Origin: an uncultured Lachnospiraceae bacterium
GTDB taxonomy: Bacteria > Bacillota > Clostridia > Lachnospirales > Lachnospiraceae
NCBI GenBank assembly: GCA_947177925.1
Contig: CAMWWJ010000228.1
Span: 1 to 5,550 of the forward strand
Direction: 5' to 3'
Length of the DNA stretch: 5,550 bases
In this document: positions 1-4,541 of the stretch, one piece after another
How positions within the stretch are numbered: the stretch's first letter is position 1
Layout: the number at the start of each line of letters is the position of its first letter
Made by a program: the position numbers and the translations under genes
Notes under the pieces: model-generated
Databases searched by the model: none
Told to the model about the DNA's origin: nothing
The model's input: only the letters and a program-made list of their open reading frames with translations

Positions 1-271
1 CGATACAATACTCGGATGTCCCTGTAGCACCGATTGCAGACAAATAAAAGGCAATATCTTTTCCTTCATGACTGAATTTATAAATTGGAACCGCCCCATT
101 CACCGCATTGATTTCAGTGATTTTCGTGCAAGAATAAGCGGCCAAAACGGTCTCGTAGATTTCTTTGGAAAAAATGATGACGCAAGTATCAAGCATCATT
201 TTTCTCTCTCCATAAAAATCTTTCAGTGTAAATATAGGCTCCGTTTTGTTGTCAAATGAATCCGTAATCAT
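1..271 (-). CDS. Nucleoside-phosphorylase-like protein, N-terminal 90 residues (runs off left edge)
   Basis: The first 90 codons of a gene that continues beyond position 1. The start is the ATG at 271-269, preceded by AAGGA with an 8-base spacer. The protein begins MITDSFDNKTEPIFTLKDFY, followed by the hydrophobic strand MLDTCVIIFSKEIYE (residues 26-40) and a strand-turn ending in FYLSAIGATGTSEYC (residues 75-89). This strand plus Gly-rich turn resembles the start of the PNP/uridine phosphorylase fold (PNP_UDP_1), where the N-terminal Gly-rich region contacts phosphate. Enzymes of this fold split nucleosides with phosphate to give a free base and sugar-1-phosphate in the cytoplasm. The distinctive N-terminal tail FTLKDFYGE is, from memory, shared with uncharacterised Lachnospiraceae phosphorylase homologues. 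Substrate cannot be inferred because most of the active site lies outside the window. It follows the 340-residue unknown gene by 54 bases with no terminator between them, so co-transcription is likely. Confidence 0.6.
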   Translation of the reverse strand, partial: MITDSFDNKTEPIFTLKDFYGERKMMLDTCVIIFSKEIYETVLAAYSCTKITEINAVNGAVPIYKFSHEGKDIAFYLSAIGATGTSEYCI

Positions 272-325
272 AATCTCAATCCTTTCCGTCAATTTTTCAA
301 TTAGCCAAATAAGAATTTGCCATCA

Positions 326-1348
326 CTATACATTTTCTTCCCACTCATCTTCTTTTACCAAATACAAAAATAATTCTGCCGGCATTTTAGACGTATCCGG
401 CGAAACTGCTGTCTGTATCACACAACCTTTCAGCGGAAGATCGTGTGTCCCTGTTTCTTTATCAGGCTTTAATCTCATAAATGACAAGACAGCGCTTCCT
501 TTCTGCGTTTCAGGAACAGACTTTAAAAAATCTTTGGAATAAAATTGCAAGCTCAAATCCTTGGTGCACTCATATTCTATGCCGATATAGCACATTCCTT
601 TTGGACAGCTTTGCTCCAACATTTCATAATGACAATTTTTTATTTCCTGTATTTGTTCCTCTGAAAATCTTTCCGCATATCTTGGATCACTGAATTTTTC
701 TTCCGTATCTTTCCACACATCTATTAAAACAACATTGTTTATATAGCACTGCACCTTATCCCCGCAATTGTCTGCGAAACTAAAAGAACAGCTTTTCCCT
801 ACATTCAAAGTGATTGTTTTTTCAACTATGTAATGGCTAAAACCAGGAGAATGCTTAATGATAATAGGCATTTCTGATGAATATTCGGGTAATTTTTTCA
901 CATCTGCAATGCTTAAAGTAACTAACTGTAAATTATCCCATTCCTCATTCTTCAACCATTCGGGAATAATCCAACCCGCATGAAGCATATCAAAAAATAA
1001 TTTGATTACCTCATAATTTTCTGTTGCATATTTTAATGAACCGCCCGAACCACTCCGTACCTGCAACCGTTGATTACCCAGACAAAATTCACTGCATTGT
1101 AAATAACTGTCTTTGCTTACTCCACTTCCTGTGTTTCCTTTCAGTATTTTTCTTTGATTGCAAACACCCTTTTTTCTATTACTGTCATTTTCCGGTTCAT
1201 TATATGGCTCAATAATATATAATTCCGCCTCGTCACCTAAAGTCATACTAACAATATGAATTTTCTTGTTATCCCGCTCTATGGTTTTCCCAATCACAAG
1301 AATATCATTCCACGTTTTATAGACATCTTCTAAATATAAAAGTTTCAT
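326..1348 (-). CDS. Unknown 340-residue soluble protein
   Basis: I do not recognise this protein. It has no signal peptide and no membrane segment, so it is probably cytoplasmic. The composition is acidic with many aromatics and 11 cysteines (63, 85, 89, 187, 195, 201, 239, 248, 253, 261, 309), without a clear zinc-ribbon spacing. Residues 1-50 look like a small alpha/beta unit (start MKLLYLEDVYKTW, strands IHIVSMTL and AELYIIEPY). Residues 51-110 are polar and Gly/Ser-rich, probably a linker. Residues 111-150 look helical, and 160-335 look mostly beta, ending in LFLYLVKEDEWEENV. The ATG at 1348 was chosen because AAAGG sits 5 bases upstream; the GTG at 1354 in the same frame would overlap that ribosome site. 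A strong terminator lies just upstream, so the gene probably has its own promoter between 1349 and 1389, though I see no convincing -35/-10 pair there. It is followed after 54 bases by the phosphorylase-like gene. Confidence 0.7.
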   Translation of the reverse strand: MKLLYLEDVYKTWNDILVIGKTIERDNKKIHIVSMTLGDEAELYIIEPYNEPENDSNRKKGVCNQRKILKGNTGSGVSKDSYLQCSEFCLGNQRLQVRSGSGGSLKYATENYEVIKLFFDMLHAGWIIPEWLKNEEWDNLQLVTLSIADVKKLPEYSSEMPIIIKHSPGFSHYIVEKTITLNVGKSCSFSFADNCGDKVQCYINNVVLIDVWKDTEEKFSDPRYAERFSEEQIQEIKNCHYEMLEQSCPKGMCYIGIEYECTKDLSLQFYSKDFLKSVPETQKGSAVLSFMRLKPDKETGTHDLPLKGCVIQTAVSPDTSKMPAELFLYLVKEDEWEENV

Positions 1349-1353
1349 AATCA

Positions 1354-1358
1354 CCTTT
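1354..1358 (-). promoter_or_regulatory. Ribosome binding site deciding the start of the 340-residue gene
   Basis: On the minus strand the sequence reads AAAGGTGATTATG. AAAGG lies 5 bases before the ATG at 1348 and its extension AAAGGTGA matches the 16S 3' end well. The upstream in-frame GTG (1354-1352) lies inside this ribosome site and is therefore not the start. Confidence 0.7.
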
Positions 1359-1389
1359 ATTTGTTTTTACGTTTTGTAAGTAACCATAC

Positions 1390-1438
1390 ATAGAAAAACC
1401 ACCCCTGATTTTGACTGGCAGTGGGGTGGATTTTCTAT
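1390..1438 (-). terminator. Strong intrinsic terminator, possibly bidirectional
   Basis: Arms 1390-1405 and 1423-1438 pair over 16 positions with a single mismatch (A1398 against A1430) and enclose a 17-base loop. The core is a 7-bp G+C-rich stem (CCACCCC / GGGGTGG). Read on the minus strand, the stem is followed by TTTTTCTA, as in a Rho-independent terminator. On the plus strand it is followed by ATTTTC, so it could also work that way. It lies downstream of the tetR-hydrolase-small ORF cluster and 42 bases upstream of the 340-residue gene, so it probably separates two transcription units. Confidence 0.75.
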
Positions 1439-1480
1439 CTACATTGTTTGGTCAACCCACCTTGTGGGCGGTTGTTCCTT

Positions 1481-1567
1481 CTATGTGTTTACTATATCAT
1501 GCTGCTCCTGTTTTTCAAAAAGAAAATCTTTTTCCATTACAATTCCACATTCATGGAAATATACACC
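1481..1567 (-). other. Open in-frame extension after the stop of the 54-residue ORF
   Basis: Directly after the TAA (1570-1568) of the 54-residue ORF the same frame stays open for 28 codons to a TAG at 1483-1481. It would encode GVYFHECGIVMEKDFLFEKQ followed by EQHDIVNT. It contains an ATG at 1537-1535 with no convincing ribosome site, so it is probably not an independent gene. It may be the former C-terminus of a longer ancestral protein cut short by the TAA, or chance. The rest of this intergenic stretch (1439-1480) shows only a weak 5-bp hairpin (CCCAC CTT GTGGG, 1456-1468) and nothing else I can name. Confidence 0.3.
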
Positions 1568-1732
1568 TTACACGCTTTTATTACATTCAAGAAGCACTGT
1601 ATTTATCAGCATTTCAAGCCCTTCTATTTCTCCAAACTTTTCATCGTCGGAACTTTCACTTATAATTTGCAACAATCTCTGACAGGCTTTTTCCTCTTCT
1701 TCTGAAAAAGATAATACTACTATTTTACTCAT
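1568..1732 (-). CDS. Small unknown acidic protein, 54 residues
   Basis: A 54-codon ORF with a very good ribosome site (AGG of GTAGGTGATTATAATG, 8-base spacer) and the start ATG at 1732-1730. The protein starts MSKIVVLSFSEEEEKACQRL, continues with a Ser/Asp turn (SESSDDEKFGEIEG) and ends MLINTVLLECNKSV. Prediction by eye is a short beta strand, then a helix, a loop and a second amphipathic helix, with no membrane segment. I do not recognise the family. The strand-helix-helix pattern could fit a small ribbon-helix-helix or adaptor-like protein, but no defining motif is present. It begins 56 bases after the hydrolase stop with no terminator between, and the strong terminator at 1438-1390 follows, so it is probably the last gene of the tetR operon. 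The frame remains open for 28 codons past its TAA. Confidence 0.6.
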   Translation of the reverse strand: MSKIVVLSFSEEEEKACQRLLQIISESSDDEKFGEIEGLEMLINTVLLECNKSV

Positions 1733-1788
1733 TATAATCACCTACTTCAATCATATAATATTTGACACTGCTGTTACATATATATCTT

Positions 1789-3087
1789 TTACCTTTTAAT
1801 GTCCCAATTCCCGTCTATTTCTAAAAAGTCTTTTGCTATCTCTTTTGAAAACAGCAACCCGTTGTCGCTATTTGTAAGAATAATTACATATTTATTCTGC
1901 AAAGGATATAGCACAAAAAGACTCTGAAATCCGGGATTAATGCCAGAGTGCCAATAAGTTTCTCCTTTGCTTTCAGATTCTATGGCAATACCCAACCCCC
2001 AACTATTATCAGCATCAATGTTCACAGCAGCAGAAAACATTTCTTTTACAGCTCCATCACTACTATAATATTCTTTTATTAGTTCCTGACAAAATATAGC
2101 CATATCTTCACTTGTAGATTTTAGGGTATATGCACAATTTGGTGCTTTTGCCACTATATCATTTGTAACTGGTATGCTAACAGGAATTACAAATCCTAAA
2201 CCCAAAATGAGAATTACTTCTACTGGTATAATAGCATAAAAAATTTTAGTGTATTTTCGGGTTAACAATAAAGATACTCCCATTAATACAAAACATACTT
2301 CAAAAGCAAACACTACTTTTGATACAAAAACAAACAGAAGAAATGTGTTCACAATACCAGCTATAATAAAACAAACAATCAGGCTGGTTTTATAGGAGAA
2401 AAATTGGGATTTTGTTATCTTCCTCATAACGAAAGCAGCCAATAAAAGTACAATAAACACTATAATAAAAACAGTGAATATATATATTACAACCGAAGAT
2501 AAATTCATATAAGGCGTAACTGTTCTGATATGTTCAAAAGTGCTGTTATTCATTCCAAAAGGCTCAAAGACATAATATTGCGCTGCCTGTTCTATTTTCA
2601 TGCCACTAACGTTTTCAATTACATTTTGTAAATAAATATATCCAACTCCAGAATAACAAAATTTTTCACCGGGATCTGAATATATTTTCTTATCAATGCC
2701 AAATTCAAAAGAAGGAGAAAAACCTGCTGTATGACATAACAATTGTTTCAAAGTTATGTTATATATTCTTTCATCATCGGTAAGCAGATCAGGATCTAAG
2801 AAAGATGCGATTTTATCTTCAAGATTAAGTTTTCCCTCATCAACTAACTTTAAAGCGATATAAGCACTGAGCACCTTACCATTGGAAGCAAGTTCAAATA
2901 CAGACTTTTCATTTATTCCGTCACCATAATTCTGATACATAATTTTATCGTTTTCATAGTAAGCAATAGAATATCCGTTTATATCATAACTACTTGCCAT
3001 CAACTCAGTTTCCTGTGTGCCATGAACTGTAATCCCCATCAATAATCCAGATAAAATTATTATTAATGCTAACACTATTTTTTTCAT
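1789..3087 (-). CDS. Membrane-anchored serine hydrolase (beta-lactamase/PBP fold) with internal four-helix insert
   Basis: A 432-residue member of the serine beta-lactamase-like family (class C beta-lactamase, DD-peptidase and esterase relatives). Residues 1-23 form a signal peptide or anchor (MKKIVLALIIILSGLLMGIT) without a lipobox Cys. The catalytic SxxK is S68-N-G-K71 in FELASNGK, followed by the usual EGKLNLEDKI. LLCHTAG is at 116-122. The YxN position reads Y145-S-G147, so the Asn is replaced by Gly. The third motif is H380-S-G382 in WHSGINPGF. Between motifs two and three, residues about 196-306 hold four hydrophobic segments (about 197-221, 235-257, 259-276, 286-304). The Lys/Arg-rich loops 222-227 and 277-281 suit the cytoplasmic side, placing both halves of the catalytic domain outside. 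The natural substrate is unknown; peptidoglycan peptides, a D-amino-acid peptide or an ester are possible. The start ATG overlaps the tetR stop as ATGA, with GAGG 6 bases upstream, so translation is probably coupled. Confidence 0.85.
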   Translation of the reverse strand: MKKIVLALIIILSGLLMGITVHGTQETELMASSYDINGYSIAYYENDKIMYQNYGDGINEKSVFELASNGKVLSAYIALKLVDEGKLNLEDKIASFLDPDLLTDDERIYNITLKQLLCHTAGFSPSFEFGIDKKIYSDPGEKFCYSGVGYIYLQNVIENVSGMKIEQAAQYYVFEPFGMNNSTFEHIRTVTPYMNLSSVVIYIFTVFIIVFIVLLLAAFVMRKITKSQFFSYKTSLIVCFIIAGIVNTFLLFVFVSKVVFAFEVCFVLMGVSLLLTRKYTKIFYAIIPVEVILILGLGFVIPVSIPVTNDIVAKAPNCAYTLKSTSEDMAIFCQELIKEYYSSDGAVKEMFSAAVNIDADNSWGLGIAIESESKGETYWHSGINPGFQSLFVLYPLQNKYVIILTNSDNGLLFSKEIAKDFLEIDGNWDIKR

Positions 3088-3773
3088 AAGCTACCTCTTT
3101 CATCATTTAGATTTTTTCCTAGCAAAGACATGGTGCTAATATATAAACAGTGAATCAAGCTTTTCTCATTAAAAGCAACACTCGATTTCGGTATACTTTT
3201 TCCCAAATAGCATTTAGAAAGAGTTACATCTCGTATAATGCCATCAAATGAAGCTATGATAAACGCCAGAATGTCTTCTATTGGCATAACAGGCATGAAA
3301 TATCCACTCTCTGCTCCTGTTATAATAATTTTTGATGCACATTGTGATAAATAGCCAAAGGTTGATGAAGTGGTTACATTTTTGTTGATCCGTTCATTCC
3401 GCTCTGGATTATACGCAAAAAATGTACTAAGTTCAAAAAGAACTTTATTATAACTTATCAACATATCAGAAAAATACTGTTCGGAAACCAAAAACAGATT
3501 GTGTAAGATAACATCCAATGAATTTCCGGATTCCATAATTTTATCTATTTGCTCAATGTAGTTGCCCTGTGTATTTGCCTTATCAATGAGCGCTGCAAGC
3601 ACTAAATCAATATTATTAAAATATTTATATACTCCTCCCTGACTCATACCCGTTTCTGATACAATGTCTGTCATTGTAATATCATAGGCGGGTTTTCGCT
3701 TACACACTGCAAATGCAGCGTCTAAAATTTGGTTTCTTTTGTTTTCCAAATATTCATTTTTAACTTTTGGCAT
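3084..3773 (-). CDS. TetR/AcrR-family transcriptional regulator
   Basis: A 229-residue protein of normal length for the family. Residues about 10-55 are the N-terminal TetR helix-turn-helix (NQILDAAFAVCKRKPAYDIT, then MTDIVSETGMSQGGVYKYFNN), with the recognition helix around SQGGVYKYF (44-52). Residues 56-229 are the helical, variable ligand-binding and dimer domain, whose inducer cannot be read from sequence. The ATG at 3773 was preferred over the in-frame GTG at 3782 because GAGG (3785-3782) is an ideal ribosome site for it and the GTG would overlap that site. The gene overlaps the serine hydrolase by 4 bp. Its own promoter is flanked by two near-identical palindromes, so autorepression plus repression of the hydrolase is the likely role; loss of repression when a small molecule binds is inferred from the family. 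Confidence 0.9.
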   Translation of the reverse strand: MPKVKNEYLENKRNQILDAAFAVCKRKPAYDITMTDIVSETGMSQGGVYKYFNNIDLVLAALIDKANTQGNYIEQIDKIMESGNSLDVILHNLFLVSEQYFSDMLISYNKVLFELSTFFAYNPERNERINKNVTTSSTFGYLSQCASKIIITGAESGYFMPVMPIEDILAFIIASFDGIIRDVTLSKCYLGKSIPKSSVAFNEKSLIHCLYISTMSLLGKNLNDERGSL

Positions 3774-3781
3774 AGCGTCCA

Positions 3782-3785
3782 CCTC
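3782..3785 (-). promoter_or_regulatory. Ribosome binding site deciding the tetR start
   Basis: On the minus strand the sequence reads GAGGTGGACGCTATG. GAGG with an 8-base gap from the AGG core serves the ATG at 3773. The upstream GTG at 3782 begins inside this motif, so it is unlikely to be the start. Confidence 0.7.
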
Positions 3786-3796
3786 AAAATTTTATA

Positions 3797-3818
3797 AAAA
3801 CGACGTCGTTATCGTTTT
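3797..3818. promoter_or_regulatory. TetR operator copy 1 (promoter-proximal)
   Basis: A palindrome AAACGA-N8-TCGTTT. It also contains the perfect 12-bp palindrome AACGACGTCGTT (3799-3810). It lies immediately downstream of the predicted -10 box, over the expected transcription start of tetR, so binding should block initiation. It matches copy 2 (3853-3874) at 18 of 22 positions by eye; the differences are almost all in the central spacer, as expected when only the arms are contacted by the protein. Confidence 0.7.
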
Positions 3819-3847
3819 ATAATATCATATATTTTTCTTGTTGGCAA
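3819..3847 (-). promoter_or_regulatory. Promoter of the tetR-hydrolase operon
   Basis: On the minus strand, -35 is TTGCCA (3847-3842) and -10 is TATTAT (3824-3819), with a 17-base spacer, close to the sigma-A consensus. Transcription should start around 3812-3810, inside operator copy 1, leaving a short leader before the tetR ribosome site at 3785. Confidence 0.7.
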
Positions 3848-3850
3848 GAA
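3835..3850. repeat. Small inverted repeat over the tetR -35 box
   Basis: TTCTTG and CAAGAA flank TTGG, a perfect 6-bp inverted repeat that covers the -35 element. It does not share the AAACGA half-site of the two operators, so it could be a site for another protein or chance in A/T-rich DNA. Confidence 0.3.
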
Positions 3851-3852
3851 GA

Positions 3853-3874
3853 AAAACGACACCATTATCGTTTA
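3853..3874. promoter_or_regulatory. TetR operator copy 2 (upstream of -35)
   Basis: A second AAACGA-N8-TCGTTT palindrome, 56 bp from copy 1 centre to centre, just upstream of the -35 box. The two copies bracket the promoter. Such doubling is known in TetR-family control regions and could allow tight autorepression. Binding by the adjacent TetR is inferred from position and symmetry. Confidence 0.65.
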
Positions 3875-3910
3875 TTTTTCTTATTACTATTAAATACTAT
3901 CAAAATCTCG

Positions 3911-3928
3911 GAATAGCTAGAATAGCAA
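3911..3928. repeat. Tandem 9-bp direct repeat
   Basis: GAATAGCTA followed directly by GAATAGCAA, matching at 8 of 9 positions. It sits next to the inverted-repeat cluster and could be a binding site for MobC or another accessory protein; with only two short units it may be chance. Confidence 0.35.
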
Positions 3929-3933
3929 GCACT

Positions 3934-3955
3934 GCCCATGTCCGGACACATGGGC
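3934..3955. repeat. Perfect 8-bp inverted repeat, G+C-rich (part of candidate oriT)
   Basis: GCCCATGT and ACATGGGC enclose the 6 bases CCGGAC. This is a stable hairpin with no T-run on either side, so it is unlikely to be a terminator. It is more likely a recognition structure for a DNA-processing protein. Confidence 0.6.
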
Positions 3956-3965
3956 GAAATTCCCC

Positions 3966-4010
3966 ATACTTCCCTACCGTCCGTATGATGAAATTTCCAT
4001 AGGGAAGTAT
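3966..4010. repeat. Perfect 11-bp inverted repeat, candidate oriT core
   Basis: ATACTTCCCTA (3966-3976) and TAGGGAAGTAT (4000-4010) pair perfectly around a 23-base loop. An inverted repeat followed by a short single-stranded nick region is the usual plan of MOBP-type oriTs. Here the right arm runs into TATCCCTAACC, which loosely resembles the YATCCTG nick motif of the IncP group. The relaxase and MobC genes begin within 500 bases, as is usual for oriT. Exact nick position is unknown. No T-run follows, which argues against a terminator. Confidence 0.5.
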
Positions 4011-4014
4011 CCCT
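4001..4014. repeat. Alternative small hairpin overlapping the right arm of the 11-bp repeat
   Basis: AGGGA and TCCCT enclose AGTA. Because AGGGA is also part of the right arm of the 11-bp inverted repeat, the two folds exclude one another. It could present the candidate nick region differently in single-stranded DNA; a functional role is speculative. Confidence 0.35.
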
Positions 4015-4055
4015 AACCCTCTTTGGCTTTCTTTTCGTTTTTTCCCTGCAAGTCC

Positions 4056-4084
4056 TTGACCTCTATCCGCAGATTTGCTACAAT
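4056..4084 (+). promoter_or_regulatory. Promoter of the mobC-relaxase operon
   Basis: TTGACC (-35, 4056-4061), a 17-base spacer and TACAAT (-10, 4079-4084), with a TG one base before the -10 (extended -10). This is near-consensus for sigma-A. Transcription should start about 4090-4092, giving a leader of roughly 110 bases before mobC that contains the hairpin at 4134-4162. Confidence 0.7.
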
Positions 4085-4089
4085 AACAC

Positions 4090-4143
4090 ATGGATAATTC
4101 TATCCAAAAACAACTGAACAGACACGAAACCAGACTGTTGTAA
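4090..4143 (+). other. Possible 17-codon leader ORF at the transcript start
   Basis: An ATG at 4090 opens 17 codons (MDNSIQKQLNRHETRLL) ending with TAA at 4141-4143, inside the left arm of the terminator hairpin. The ATG falls almost exactly at the predicted transcription start and has no ribosome site, so it would have to be translated as a leaderless message. It may instead be a chance reading frame. There is no run of one amino acid typical of classic amino-acid attenuators. Confidence 0.25.
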
Positions 4144-4168
4144 ATCGAACATTTTACAGCAGTTTTTT
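4134..4168 (+). terminator. Intrinsic terminator in the mobC leader (candidate attenuator)
   Basis: ACTGTTGTAAA (4134-4144) pairs with TTTACAGCAGT (4153-4163) over 11 positions, with one G-U wobble, around an 8-base loop, and is followed by a run of T to 4168. This is a textbook Rho-independent hairpin. It lies between the mob promoter and mobC, so it would stop most transcripts unless bypassed. A competing stem AACAG (4117-4121) with CTGTT (4135-4139) would break the terminator's left arm and could act as a weak antiterminator. It could alternatively be part of the oriT region. Confidence 0.6.
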
Positions 4169-4199
4169 GTACCCAAAATCAGGAAAGGAAGTATCAGAA

Positions 4200-4541
4200 A
4201 TGGCAAACAGGACACGCACCAACCGGAACGAATTTCACTTAAATGATAAGGAACAGTATATCTTAGACGAGAAGTTTAAACTGTCCGGTATGAAAAACAA
4301 GTCGGCTTTCCTCCGGAAGCTCATTCTCTACGGATATGTCTATGATGTGGATTGCAGTTTTTTGAGGGAATACAATACAGAGCTTGGGCGGATCAGTTCC
4401 AGTCTGAACCAGATTGCAAAAAGAATTAACAGCACGAACCATGTCTATCAGGAAGATATGGACGAAGTAAAGGAGTTGATGAAACAGGTATGGCATACAC
4501 AAAAATCCATGCTATCACAGCAACCGTTGATAAAGCGGTAG
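4200..4541 (+). CDS. mobC: MobC-family relaxosome accessory protein
   Basis: A 113-residue basic protein. Residues about 10-47 fit a ribbon-helix-helix DNA-binding unit: a short strand (RNEFHLND), a helix starting at KEQYILDEKFKLSG, then NKSAFLRKLILYGY. Residues 61-77 (ELGRISSSLNQIAKRIN) carry the conserved pattern of the MobC family (G-R-x5-LNQIA-x2-N). In conjugative and mobilizable elements MobC binds oriT and helps the relaxase open and nick the DNA. The ATG at 4200 was chosen because AAGGA lies 10 bases upstream; the TTG at 4167 is in frame but falls within the terminator T-run. Its last 52 bases overlap the relaxase start in another frame, so the two proteins are probably translated from one message. 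Confidence 0.85.
   Translation: MANRTRTNRNEFHLNDKEQYILDEKFKLSGMKNKSAFLRKLILYGYVYDVDCSFLREYNTELGRISSSLNQIAKRINSTNHVYQEDMDEVKELMKQVWHTQKSMLSQQPLIKR

Noticed and set aside
68..693. Plus-strand reading frames at 68-259, 246-542 and 481-693
   Set aside because: They are antisense to the phosphorylase-like and 340-residue genes, have low-complexity or Cys/Phe-rich products and no good ribosome sites.
1024..1215. Plus-strand 63-codon frame
   Set aside because: Antisense to the 340-residue gene, with a Cys/Phe/Leu-rich product typical of a shadow frame.
1456..1468. Small hairpin CCCAC-CTT-GTGGG
   Set aside because: Only 5 bp and not followed by a T-run; too weak to call a terminator or a site.
1411..1705. 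Three overlapping plus-strand frames antisense to the small ORF
   Set aside because: They overlap one another in different frames, cross the terminator right arm and lack ribosome sites; the minus-strand 54-codon ORF with a strong ribosome site explains this region better.
1733..1788. Possible separate promoter for the 54-residue ORF (TATTAT near 1755)
   Set aside because: No acceptable -35 box lies 16-18 bases upstream, so co-transcription with the hydrolase is simpler.
3900..4091. 63-codon minus-strand reading frame over the inverted-repeat cluster
   Set aside because: It has no ribosome site, its codons are dictated by the hairpins, and it overlaps the mob promoter. It is more likely a by-product of the candidate oriT.
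4167..4199. Alternative TTG start of mobC adding 11 residues
   Set aside because: The TTG lies in the T-run of the leader terminator and has no ribosome site, whereas the ATG at 4200 has one.
4263..4502. Minus-strand 79-codon frame
   Set aside because: It lies fully antisense to mobC, which has a recognisable family signature.
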